Shown in pieces: positions 25,121 through 31,828 of a stretch of DNA of 35,335 nucleotides. The notes beneath the pieces were generated by a model, which searched no databases, was not told where the DNA came from, and saw nothing but the letters and a program-made list of their open reading frames with translations. Numbering within the stretch: the stretch's first letter is position 1; each line of letters opens with the position of its first letter. The stretch is from positions 1-35,335 of IMG/VR virus record IMGVR_UViG_3300010354_000267. One strand, given 5' to 3'. The translations under genes were made by a program, and so were the position numbers. Source of the stretch: a virus.

Positions 25121-26160
25121 CCCTGCAATGACTCTGTGTATATCTCACGAATCAGCGTCTTTAGACGGACAGGATCAACTATGCCCTCCATCCCATCGAT
25201 TTCTTCGCATATCAGAGTGAGGGTATCTTTGCTCACATCGACCACCTGTTGGCTTTTGTTTGCTTCCTTTTCGGTCTGATCCACAATCGTTACAGAGTGA
25301 ACCGGAGCATCATTTAGACGATCCAAAAGGTTGTCAAACATGATTGGGCGATTCTTGCTCTTTACTTGAAGACGAACAAATGTGTTGCGGTATTTCTTGC
25401 AGTTGAGGATATTGTAATCCTCGTTGGTATCGTCATACACAATCTCATGGAATATCTGATGGGGGTTCTCGACAAACTCCATTTCTCCGGTGTCGGTATG
25501 GAGAATGTGGAATCCCTTTCTTTCGTTCAGGTCAGTAAATGTCATCTGATACTGTGTGCCGAGATAGTGAATGTTCTCTTTACTGTGTCTGCAATGAAAA
25601 TGTCCACTATAGACTGCATCGTAATTTCTCAAAAGGGAAGGTTCCATCCCATCATGATATTCCACCCCACGAAGAACTTCGTATCCATTGATCTCAAAAT
25701 GCCCCATGAGGATTTTTGTGTGCATTGAACGAATGAAGTTCAGGCACTCTTGTGCATTTTCTTTCGTAATCCATGGAACCAATCCGATGTCCATGCCATC
25801 CAAATCAAGAACCACCGGCGATTCATGAATCGTTATATTGGGATAGGAAGCAAAAAGTTCCACCACGGAATTCAACTTGTTCGTGTTCTTGAAGAAAACA
25901 TCGTGGTTGCCCAAAGTGACATCCATCCGCACATTCATCTCCCTCAATGGCTCAAGGAAGCGAGTTCGTACCTGATTCAATGTGTGGAAATTGACATACT
26001 TGCGGCGATCCATGAAGTCGCCAAGATGAACAATCCTGTTGATTCCTCGTTCTTTGATGGTTGGAAAGAATGTCTTTTCCCAAAACTCCATGAAATGCTC
26101 AAGGAATATTGGACTGTCGTTTCTTGCACCAAAATGGGTGTCGTTGATGATTGCAATCAT
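25117..26160 (-). CDS. 47: gp47, Mre11/SbcD-like nuclease subunit
   Basis: 347 residues. It is the metal-dependent phosphoesterase partner of gp46 in end resection. All family motifs are present: NDTHFG with D7 and H9, HLGDFMDRR with D48, TLGNHD with N85-H86-D87, MGHFE with H154, and SGHFHCRH with H187 and H189. The start overlaps the gp55 stop by ATGA, so gp55 and gp47 are translationally coupled. Unlike T4, gp46 does not follow on the same strand: a 73-residue gene and the trypsin-like gene come next, and gp46 lies convergently beyond them. Confidence 0.95.
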   Translation of the reverse strand: MIAIINDTHFGARNDSPIFLEHFMEFWEKTFFPTIKERGINRIVHLGDFMDRRKYVNFHTLNQVRTRFLEPLREMNVRMDVTLGNHDVFFKNTNKLNSVVELFASYPNITIHESPVVLDLDGMDIGLVPWITKENAQECLNFIRSMHTKILMGHFEINGYEVLRGVEYHDGMEPSLLRNYDAVYSGHFHCRHSKENIHYLGTQYQMTFTDLNERKGFHILHTDTGEMEFVENPHQIFHEIVYDDTNEDYNILNCKKYRNTFVRLQVKSKNRPIMFDNLLDRLNDAPVHSVTIVDQTEKEANKSQQVVDVSKDTLTLICEEIDGMEGIVDPVRLKTLIREIYTESLQG

Positions 26161-26732
26161 AGGTCTTCGAACATCCCGTTCAAATCGGTGGATGTGTGCT
26201 TGGTTGCTTTCTTCTTTCGTCTTTTCTTCTTATGTGCTTTTGATTCTTCACTTGGTGGATCGGTCTGAATGAATTCTACGAACGGACTTTGGCTGCTGTC
26301 CTCGTATTTCATGTGTTCCTCTTCCATCCAATTCCTGAATCTTCCTGTCGGATCGTTTTGCTCAAAGCACTTCATTTTGATGAACATTTGCTTTTTCTCC
26401 TTCTGTATTCTTCGGAGAAAGGCATAGTAGATAATCTGCGTGAAGAAGGCGAAGGGATTTCGACTCTTCTTTGGATCGAAGTTGGTGGCATACATGATGC
26501 AGTTCTCCACGGAATCGGAGATCATCTCATCTTTGTATGTGTAATTGGCGAAGTTGGGTTTCTTGGCAAGGTTGTTGGCGATATCAAGAAAGCATTGCCC
26601 GATGTAATCTGTTACACCGGGTGGTTTGACCCCTGCCTTTTTTGCCTTACCGACCGCTTTCTTGTGTGTCACCAGTTCCTTGAGGAACCGTTCGTTGTCT
26701 ATGTAATGAGTTGATTCTCTTTTCTTCCCCAT
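26157..26732 (-). CDS. 55: gp55, late-transcription sigma factor
   Basis: 191 residues, near the 185 of T4 gp55. This divergent sigma70-family protein directs host RNA polymerase to TATAAATA-type late promoters together with gp33 and the sliding clamp. The conserved middle segment is visible: ISDSVENCIMYATNFDPKKS, then NPFAFFTQIIYYAFLRRIQKEKKQ, which corresponds to sigma region 2 (DNA melting and -10 recognition). The C-terminal 40 residues are strongly basic (KAHKKKRRKKK) and end in TDLNGMFEDL, a short hydrophobic-acidic tail of the kind gp55 uses to bind the sliding clamp. A ribosome binding site (GAGAGG) and a host-type promoter lie upstream. Confidence 0.9.
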   Translation of the reverse strand: MGKKRESTHYIDNERFLKELVTHKKAVGKAKKAGVKPPGVTDYIGQCFLDIANNLAKKPNFANYTYKDEMISDSVENCIMYATNFDPKKSRNPFAFFTQIIYYAFLRRIQKEKKQMFIKMKCFEQNDPTGRFRNWMEEEHMKYEDSSQSPFVEFIQTDPPSEESKAHKKKRRKKKATKHTSTDLNGMFEDL

Positions 26733-26758
26733 TTAATCCTCTCTGTTTTCTGTGGAGG

Positions 26759-26787
26759 ACTATACCACCACATGCAAGGTCTGTAAA
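26759..26787 (-). promoter_or_regulatory. Sigma70-type promoter TTTACA-17-TATAGT for gp55
   Basis: On the minus strand TTTACA (26787-26782) and TATAGT (26764-26759) are 17 bases apart, and the ATG of gp55 follows about 27 bases after the -10. A host-type promoter before the late sigma factor fits early or middle expression. Confidence 0.6.
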
Positions 26788-26831
26788 GCATTATCGTCAT
26801 CGATCAAAAAAATCTTCGAGATTTTCTGACT

Positions 26832-26957
26832 TCAAGTGTAGACTATCGTTTCACGCTACTAGATACACTTGAGAATTCAAGGGCCCTATTAAGTACTATA
26901 GAGTACTCCTTAGAGAAGTACTTTAAGAAGTACCTAGAGTAACTTAAGTACCTAGAG
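26832..26957. repeat. Hairpin plus cluster of AGTAC repeats upstream of gp55
   Basis: In the 219-base gap between gp55 and the gene at 26952, TCAAGTGTA (26832-26840) pairs with TACACTTGA (26864-26872) around a 23-base loop. Beyond it AGTAC occurs five times, starting at 26892, 26902, 26917, 26929 and 26947. AAGTACCTAGAG is repeated exactly at 26928-26939 and 26946-26957; the second copy includes the stop of the upstream minus-strand gene. The AGGGCCCT palindrome (26880-26887) lies between. The function is unknown: protein-binding array, terminator-like structure or replication site are all possible. Confidence 0.6.
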
Positions 26958-27410
26958 GCGTGGATCGCCGCCCCAACCCGGAAACTCATCGTACTCTTCC
27001 CCTTCACCGGGTTCTGTTTCTAGATCATCGTCTTCTTCATTTGCCAAGTCTTCTACGGTCTTGCTACCACCGATCATTCCGTTCTCTATCATGTCTTCTA
27101 GTATGTCGGAATTGATCTTTGCCTGTGTGTAGTCGGAGAGAATGTCCTTGCTCGGACGCATGATGCACATGACGCTGCTTTTTGGCACGATGAAATAAAT
27201 GTCGTTGGTGAATTCGATCCAATCACGAAGTATGACTGTCATTTCTTGTGTGATTGGCTTGCTTTCAACAGGTTGATTTTGCACAGGAATTGCGTATATT
27301 CCCATCGGCTTTTCGAGGATGTATGTCTCTTTGCCGCCGTCCGATATTCCCGCAACCAACAATTCTCCTGTCATCATTCTCACAAGTCGTATCGGGTAGA
27401 ACTGCGTCAT
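26952..27410 (-). CDS. Small conserved phage protein, possibly Sm-like, with acidic tail
   Basis: 152 residues, ribosome binding site AAAGGAG. The first 75 residues (IRLVRMMTGELLVAGI, YILEKPMGIYAIP, IVPKSSVMCIMRPSKDI) match the strand pattern of the protein at 22946. The C-terminal 40 residues are strongly acidic (NEEDDDLETEPGEGEEYDEF). Proteins of this build occur near gp55 and uvsW in T4-like marine phages, but no function is known to me. The start overlaps the uvsW stop (ATGA), so it is coupled to the helicase gene. An acidic tail on a nucleic-acid-type fold could bind a partner or mimic DNA; that is speculation. Confidence 0.6.
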   Translation of the reverse strand: MTQFYPIRLVRMMTGELLVAGISDGGKETYILEKPMGIYAIPVQNQPVESKPITQEMTVILRDWIEFTNDIYFIVPKSSVMCIMRPSKDILSDYTQAKINSDILEDMIENGMIGGSKTVEDLANEEDDDLETEPGEGEEYDEFPGWGGDPRL

Positions 27411-28948
27411 GTGTTCTCCTTTGTCGGGCGTTTAATTCGAATGTCAATCGGCATCTTCACCAACTTGTAACGGAACTCTTCGGATTCGTAGATTTTCACC
27501 CGCTTCAGGAAATGCCGCAGGGTGTAATTGAGAGTTTCCCCGTGGTGAAGATCATCGGCAATGTCATAAAGTTTTGCAATGTGCTTCCCGTCTGCCTTAC
27601 GCAACTGCCTTCCGATGCTCTGCAAGATGCGTATTCTGCTCTTTGATGGGCTGGCGAATATGACATTCTTCAGGGATTTGATGTTGATTCCTGTGGAGAA
27701 TGTTCCGTAGGACGCAACGATAATTGCGTTGCTCTCTTTTTCCACAATGTTTCGAATGCCTTCTCGCTGCTCCATCTCCGTTTCTCCTGCCACGAAAAAC
27801 ACCTTTCGGTTTTCTATGGCAGTCATGGCAGTCGTTTGTATCAGGTCATAAAGCGGCTTTCCGTGCTTCTCGACATAGTTGAAAAGAACCAATGTATTTC
27901 CCCTCGTTGCCGATGCAAGGTGTGCAATGAACTCGTTTCGCTTTTCGCAATTGACAAGCCATTCGATCTCGCCGTGGTAATCCAAGCCACACACGGTCTT
28001 TCTTATTTCGGGAGGATATCGCAAAAGCAAACATTCGATACGCAATGATGCAAGAAGATTTCGATCCATCAGTTCCTTGGTCGTGATCACCCGATGAACC
28101 GGACCGAACAATCCTTCGATAGCCAACTTGTGAATCTTGCTGCCATCAAGAGTTCCCGTCAATGCGATGCGATAAGGACATTCGACCAATTTGTTCATGA
28201 TTCCATTGAGGCTCTGTGCCTTGAACAAGTGAGCCTCGTCACCGATGACTACCTCAAAGTTGTCAAACCATGTCCTCGGCAACTTGTAGATGCTTTGCCA
28301 TGTGGATATCACGATCTGCTTATCGGTCAACTTTGCTTCGCCGCCAACGATTCGATGGCAGTTCTTGTCTGCGTTCCAATTTGTGGTGGATGAATAGTCT
28401 TTGAAGTCCGCATACATTTGTGCGACAAGCGAGATTGTGGGAACAACGATGAGTATCTTCTTGTTTGGTGCAATTACATTCTGATAATGTCGGCAGAGTG
28501 AATAGATGTTCAGGCTCTTTCCGCTTGCCGTTGGGGAAAGCAACACGCATCTTGAAGCATTCAGGGCATGACACACCGCATCGACTTGGTGATCATGAGG
28601 GTCAAGGGGCGTTCCGTTTGCGGTTGGCTTCAGGGAGCGGATGAACTCACGAACCCCATCACAGTTGAATTTTATCTCGGGCTGTGCCACGGTCGAATCA
28701 ACCTGTAGTTCATAGCCACGATCCTTTGCAAATGTTGCAAGGTAGTCGATCAGCCCCGCAGGAAGCAGTCCCGAATATGCGTTGAAGAGCCTAACCTTGC
28801 CGTCCCACACCCTACGCTTGTATGCGGGTGTGTACTTTGCGCCGGGAACATCGTATGTGAAGTACTGCTGTATTTCGTATGCAATTCCGTTCTCCGTGAG
28901 TACACGAAGGAAAGCGGAATTCATGCTGCGTACTTCAATGCTTCCCAT
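27407..28948 (-). CDS. uvsW: UvsW, recombination and repair helicase
   Basis: 513 residues. This SF2 helicase unwinds D-loops, R-loops and stalled forks and drives branch migration, and in T4 it is made late to switch from origin to recombination-dependent replication. An N-terminal domain (1-110, with YKRRVWDGKVRLFN) precedes the helicase core. The core shows a Q-motif-like PHDHQVDAV (117-125), Walker A SPTASGKS (138-145), VVPTISLVAQM (168-178), DEAH (237-240), ALTGTLDGS (262-270), and motifs V and VI in STGINIKSLKNVIFASPSKS and ILQSIGRQLRK. Its ATG follows a late promoter motif by six bases. It is directly downstream of uvsY, as in T4. Confidence 0.93.
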   Translation of the reverse strand: MGSIEVRSMNSAFLRVLTENGIAYEIQQYFTYDVPGAKYTPAYKRRVWDGKVRLFNAYSGLLPAGLIDYLATFAKDRGYELQVDSTVAQPEIKFNCDGVREFIRSLKPTANGTPLDPHDHQVDAVCHALNASRCVLLSPTASGKSLNIYSLCRHYQNVIAPNKKILIVVPTISLVAQMYADFKDYSSTTNWNADKNCHRIVGGEAKLTDKQIVISTWQSIYKLPRTWFDNFEVVIGDEAHLFKAQSLNGIMNKLVECPYRIALTGTLDGSKIHKLAIEGLFGPVHRVITTKELMDRNLLASLRIECLLLRYPPEIRKTVCGLDYHGEIEWLVNCEKRNEFIAHLASATRGNTLVLFNYVEKHGKPLYDLIQTTAMTAIENRKVFFVAGETEMEQREGIRNIVEKESNAIIVASYGTFSTGINIKSLKNVIFASPSKSRIRILQSIGRQLRKADGKHIAKLYDIADDLHHGETLNYTLRHFLKRVKIYESEEFRYKLVKMPIDIRIKRPTKENT

Positions 28949-28954
28949 TCAATG

Positions 28955-28961
28955 TATTTAG
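28955..28961 (-). promoter_or_regulatory. T4-type late promoter motif CTAAATA for uvsW (minus strand)
   Basis: On the minus strand CTAAATA shares the TAA stop of uvsY and ends six bases before the uvsW ATG, the same spacing as at 5023. Late expression of uvsW agrees with T4, although the predicted leader is almost nil. Confidence 0.55.
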
Positions 28962-29395
28962 GTCACCCCGCTCATGAACTTCCGCCACTCTATGGCGTTG
29001 CGGATGACCCATTGGCGGTTGTTTATTCCCTTGATAACCGAATCAAGGTAATCGACCTTTGCCCTTTGCATCTCAATCTTTGATACGATCCGAACCATGT
29101 CGGCATCGGAATCCATGTAGATATCCATGTCCTGACGAAGGATGCGGTGACCAAAAGGTTCCCACCCCAATGCATTCAGTTCCTCCTGCGACAACTTGCC
29201 GTTGTAGTATTCCCACTTCTGCTTTCGAAGTGTCTTGTAGTCGGCTTCCAACTTCCGTAGGACAAGAGATTCGTCATGGTAGATGTTGATGTACTTTCCG
29301 TGCAATTGAGGAATCCTTGTGGACTCATCACCCAATTCGGTTCCATCTATCTTCAGGTCTGCTTCGACCATTTCCTTGATTTTGTCGATATTCAT
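28958..29395 (-). CDS. uvsY: UvsY, recombination mediator
   Basis: 145 residues, close to T4 UvsY (137). UvsY forms rings that wrap ssDNA, displace gp32 and load the UvsX recombinase. The family pattern is visible: IHGKYINIYHDESLVLRKLEADYKTLRKQKWEYYNGK (split here around residues 31-66), a central WEPFGHRILRQDMDIYMDSD, and a C-terminal helix DYLDSVIKGINNRQWVIRNAIEWRKF. The UvsX gene is not in this window. The gene is first in the leftward uvsY-uvsW unit and diverges from the RuvC-like gene. Confidence 0.88.
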   Translation of the reverse strand: MNIDKIKEMVEADLKIDGTELGDESTRIPQLHGKYINIYHDESLVLRKLEADYKTLRKQKWEYYNGKLSQEELNALGWEPFGHRILRQDMDIYMDSDADMVRIVSKIEMQRAKVDYLDSVIKGINNRQWVIRNAIEWRKFMSGVT

Positions 29396-29402
29396 GCGTC
29401 AG

Positions 29403-29430
29403 ATTCTAGCACAAAAGTTGGCAAAGGCAA
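29403..29430 (-). promoter_or_regulatory. Possible sigma70-type promoter TTGCCT-16-TAGAAT for uvsY
   Basis: On the minus strand TTGCCT (29430-29425) and TAGAAT (29408-29403) are 16 bases apart, just upstream of the uvsY ATG at 29395. The -10 is good and the -35 is only partial; the leader would be very short and no Shine-Dalgarno is seen. Confidence 0.3.
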
Positions 29431-29441
29431 TACATACTTTC

Positions 29442-29984
29442 GTGAAAGTGCTTGGCATTGACTACTCTATGACATCACCCGCCGTCACCTTGATTGACGG
29501 CGACAAAGCCACATGTTGGTTCTTGACATCCATCAAGCGGCACCAAGTTACATATTCTTTCGGAAACATCGTGTGCATCGGAGACATCTATCCCGACTTC
29601 CTTTGCCCCGAACAAAGATACGATTTGATTTCTGATTGGGCGATCACCAAATGCAGGAACGGTGGTTCGATCCTCATAGAGGACTATGCGATGGGTGCCA
29701 AAGGAAAGGTCTTTCATATCGGTGAAAACTGTGGTTTGCTGAAACACAAACTTTGGAAAGAAAAGATGGCTTTTGAAGTTACTGCTCCAACCGCATTGAA
29801 GAAGTTTGCTTCGGGAAAAGGAAATGCGGACAAATGCATGATGCATGAAGCATTTGTAAAAGAAACAGGAATCAACCTGATGAAGGAGATGGACAAGGAA
29901 AGCAAAGACTGTGGCAGTCCTGTTTCCGACATCGTTGATTCCTACTTCTTGGCTCGATTCCTTCTCAAGAAGAAATCACAGTAG
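29442..29984 (+). CDS. RuvC-like Holliday junction resolvase
   Basis: 180 residues from a GTG at 29442, which places the first catalytic strand VKVLGIDYS at the N-terminus as in RuvC; upstream starts (ATG 29394, TTG 29319) would overlap uvsY on the other strand. The acidic residues of the RNase H-like fold are seen: Asp7 in GIDYS, Glu in SILIEDYAMG, and an Asp pair in VSDIVDSYFLARFLL near the C-terminus. The helix with TAPTALKKFASGKGNADKCMM is the usual lysine-rich segment before the last acidic motif. It would cut branched recombination intermediates, complementing UvsW and gp46/gp47; T4 uses the unrelated endonuclease VII for this. The 3' end overlaps the convergent gene by 20 bases. Confidence 0.8.
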   Translation: MKVLGIDYSMTSPAVTLIDGDKATCWFLTSIKRHQVTYSFGNIVCIGDIYPDFLCPEQRYDLISDWAITKCRNGGSILIEDYAMGAKGKVFHIGENCGLLKHKLWKEKMAFEVTAPTALKKFASGKGNADKCMMHEAFVKETGINLMKEMDKESKDCGSPVSDIVDSYFLARFLLKKKSQ

Positions 29985-30402
29985 CCGCAATATCGGGAAA
30001 AGCCTCTTGAACAATCTGCTTGTTCAAGCCATACCCGTATGCAAATGTTCCGCCAAGAAGTTCCTTCACGAGAAGAGCCTCATCGGGATGAATGCCTTCA
30101 AGCATCTGAATCAGCAAGACATCCTTTCGTTCCTTGGGAAGATTGTAAGACTCCTTGAACACATATAGCCTCCGAACCTCGTTGAACAGGCTTGCGGGAG
30201 TCAATCCCTCGGGTGCCTGATCCGGTGTATATGGCGGCAAATTGGTTCGATACCACTTTGTCGTGTCAAAGAATGCGTAGCGCAGAATCTGCTTCAATGC
30301 CATCGAAGAATTTTCTCGGAGAAGACGAACGGTGTCTTCACGACTCTTCGACTCTTTCGATATCTTTCGTAGCACTTCGGGGATGGTCAATGTAATTGGC
30401 AT
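29965..30402 (-). CDS. DUF6433-like conserved T4-type phage protein
   Basis: 145 residues, all predicted helical. The order of motifs (REDTVRLLRENSSMALKQILRYAF, then PPYTPDQAP, RRLYVF, LIQMLEGIHPDEALLVKELL, and a final QIVQEAFPDI) is that of a family conserved in T4-like cyanophages and relatives, which I associate with DUF6433; no function is known. An AAAGGTAC ribosome binding site and a CTAAATA late motif precede the ATG. Its end overlaps the RuvC-like gene on the other strand by 20 bases, so the two late and early transcripts may interfere. Confidence 0.7.
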   Translation of the reverse strand: MPITLTIPEVLRKISKESKSREDTVRLLRENSSMALKQILRYAFFDTTKWYRTNLPPYTPDQAPEGLTPASLFNEVRRLYVFKESYNLPKERKDVLLIQMLEGIHPDEALLVKELLGGTFAYGYGLNKQIVQEAFPDIAATVISS

Positions 30403-30420
30403 AATGTACCTTTCTATACC

Positions 30421-30427
30421 TATTTAG
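30421..30427 (-). promoter_or_regulatory. T4-type late promoter motif CTAAATA (minus strand)
   Basis: CTAAATA on the minus strand, 18 bases before the ATG of the DUF6433-like gene, is back to back with the rightward TTGACA promoter that begins eight bases away, making a compact divergent late/early control region. Confidence 0.55.
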
Positions 30428-30434
30428 CAGGCAC

Positions 30435-30462
30435 TTGACAAGATCGAAAAATGTGGTACGAT
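30435..30462 (+). promoter_or_regulatory. Sigma70-type promoter TTGACA-16-TACGAT
   Basis: TTGACA (30435-30440) and TACGAT (30457-30462) with a 16-base spacer open the rightward cluster of small genes. The CTTGACA context is shared with the promoters at 14798 and 21187. Confidence 0.6.
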
Positions 30463-30515
30463 TGCCGAATCAAATCCCAATGTGGGGTTTGTACGCATTT
30501 CAAACAGTTACAAAC

Positions 30516-30716
30516 ATGGACACAGAAAACACAGAAAAGTCGTATCAGAAGGTTTGGCTAAAGGACGAGCGCAAGGCTGCGGTTGTTCGCAAGGTCGAAT
30601 CGCACCCAAATTGGGGAAAGCAGTATTTGGTCACCACACACAGCGATGAGTGGGGACCGGAAACCTTTTGGGTCAAGGAAGAGAATGTCGAAACCATTGG
30701 AGGTCGCCGTGGCTGA
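30516..30716 (+). CDS. Small hypothetical protein
   Basis: 66 residues from the ATG at 30516. An in-frame ATG at 30480 would start only about a dozen bases after the expected transcript start. Neither has a clear ribosome binding site, so the start is uncertain. The sequence (KSYQKVWLKDERKAAVVRKV, then PETFWVKEENVETIGG) is charged with several aromatic residues and looks like a small beta domain (KVWLKD, YLVTTHSD, TFWVKEENV), similar to short SH3-like phage proteins. Function unknown. First gene after the early promoter; overlaps the next gene by eight bases. Confidence 0.55.
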   Translation: MDTENTEKSYQKVWLKDERKAAVVRKVESHPNWGKQYLVTTHSDEWGPETFWVKEENVETIGGRRG

Positions 30717-31008
30717 AAAGAAGATCAGAGTAGTTGCCAAGAGAAATGGCAACAAGTCAAAGTTGGAGGCAGTCGATCAGGTTCCTGCAACCGCTGCCAA
30801 GAAAGAGTACATCGAACCCCCGATTGCTCCTGATGCTGTCCCGTTCAAGCCAGAGCCAAAGAACGAGGCAATCAAGAGCATCCTGCCCGAATACATCATG
30901 GTGTGTCAGGCGGGGGAGTATAGGTCAAACTCTTGGATTGGTCTCGGTTGGGCAATCCTCACGCACCGACTGTGGCATCTGTGGAAGCACGGATCGTTCA
31001 TGGATTGA
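30709..31008 (+). CDS. Small hypothetical protein, GTG start
   Basis: 99 residues. GTG at 30709 is chosen because GGAGG lies five bases upstream; an in-frame ATG at 30685 lacks such a site. The first 60 residues are Lys/Pro/Ala-rich and probably disordered (KKIRVVAKRNGNKSK). The C-terminal 30 residues (RSNSWIGLGWAILTHRLWHLWKHG) are Trp-rich and amphipathic and could bind a membrane or a protein. I do not recognise it. Its stop is followed two bases later by the next ATG, so translation is coupled. Confidence 0.5.
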   Translation: MAEKKIRVVAKRNGNKSKLEAVDQVPATAAKKEYIEPPIAPDAVPFKPEPKNEAIKSILPEYIMVCQAGEYRSNSWIGLGWAILTHRLWHLWKHGSFMD

Positions 31009-31010
31009 TA

Positions 31011-31559
31011 ATGAACATCTTCGTAGTTGACAAAAACCCACATACGGCGGCGCATGACTTGTGCGACAAGCATGTTGTCAAGATGATTGTTGAAACAGCA
31101 CAAATGTTGTCAACAGCACATCGTGTTCTTGACGGAGAACAAACAATCCGAATCACCAAGAGCAACCGTAAGATCAAGCATTGGGTTCATCCCGATCCTG
31201 AAAAGGACAGGGTTCTATGCTTGCCAACCATGGTCAACCACCCATGTACAGTTTGGTCTATGCAAACAGACTCAAACTATTCTTGGCTATATGACCATGG
31301 TATTGGTCTTCTCAAGCAGTACACCCTGCGATACGGCAAAGTGCATTCGATGCAAAATCTGTTTGGTCATCACTTGATTGAGGCACCAAACAAAATTCAA
31401 ACGGGAGAACTTACCCCATTCGCCCAAGCAATGCCTGACAAGTATCGCTGCTGCGATGCAATTACTGCATATCGTAACTACTACATTGGTGAAAAAAAGC
31501 GATTTGCAAAGTGGAGTCGAAGCCAAATTCCAGCATGGTTTGTTTCTGACGGCGTATAA
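31011..31559 (+). CDS. Conserved phage protein with CDKHVVKMIVETAQMLSTAHR motif region
   Basis: 182 residues from the ATG at 31011, two bases after the previous stop; the longer frame from 30933 lies inside the upstream gene. The opening MNIFVVDKNPHTAAHDLCDK continued by HVVKMIVETAQMLSTAHRV is highly characteristic of a family widespread in T4-like and other lytic phages, with several histidines, Cys and Glu in one helix. The C-terminal YRNYYIGEKKRFAKWSRS-x-IPAWF is the other conserved block. I know no established function; the conserved His/Glu residues would suit a metal-dependent or DNA-processing enzyme, but this is a guess. The stop is part of a TATAAATA late box. Confidence 0.7.
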   Translation: MNIFVVDKNPHTAAHDLCDKHVVKMIVETAQMLSTAHRVLDGEQTIRITKSNRKIKHWVHPDPEKDRVLCLPTMVNHPCTVWSMQTDSNYSWLYDHGIGLLKQYTLRYGKVHSMQNLFGHHLIEAPNKIQTGELTPFAQAMPDKYRCCDAITAYRNYYIGEKKRFAKWSRSQIPAWFVSDGV

Positions 31560-31562
31560 ATA
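31555..31562 (+). promoter_or_regulatory. T4 late promoter, exact consensus TATAAATA
   Basis: TATAAATA exactly as in T4 overlaps the TAA stop (31557-31559) of the preceding gene and lies 11 bases before the ATG of the zinc ribbon gene. It would add late transcription to the zinc ribbon, nuclease, gp33 and gp32 genes. Confidence 0.65.
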
Positions 31563-31573
31563 CAAGACTTGCC

Positions 31574-31828
31574 ATGCCAAACTATGATTACATGTGTCAG
31601 GACTGCAAGCATACTTTCGAAGAGTTCTTGCCAATCAAGGATCATGACAAGCCTTGCAAGAAACCTTGCCCAAAGTGCGGTAAGAAGAAAGTTGAGCAGT
31701 ACATTCCTTCTGCACCGCCGGTCATCGATCCGGTAAGGTTGGGCATTCGCAAACCCGACAGCGGCTTCAAGGAAGTCATTTCAAAGATCAAGGCAGCACA
31801 CCCCAAACACGGAATGCGAGACTATTAA
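31574..31828 (+). CDS. FmdB-type zinc ribbon protein
   Basis: 84 residues. The N-terminus MPNYDYMCQDCKHTFEEF with C8 and C11, followed by PCPKCGKKKVEQYI with C32 and C35, is the FmdB / CxxC-CxxC putative regulatory domain, a single zinc ribbon. The rest (VIDPVRLGIRKPDSGFKEVI) is a short tail. In bacteria such proteins have loosely defined regulatory roles; in phages they are common small proteins of unknown function, possibly binding RNA polymerase or nucleic acid. The stop overlaps the next ATG (TAATG), so it is coupled to the nuclease gene. Confidence 0.75.
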   Translation: MPNYDYMCQDCKHTFEEFLPIKDHDKPCKKPCPKCGKKKVEQYIPSAPPVIDPVRLGIRKPDSGFKEVISKIKAAHPKHGMRDY

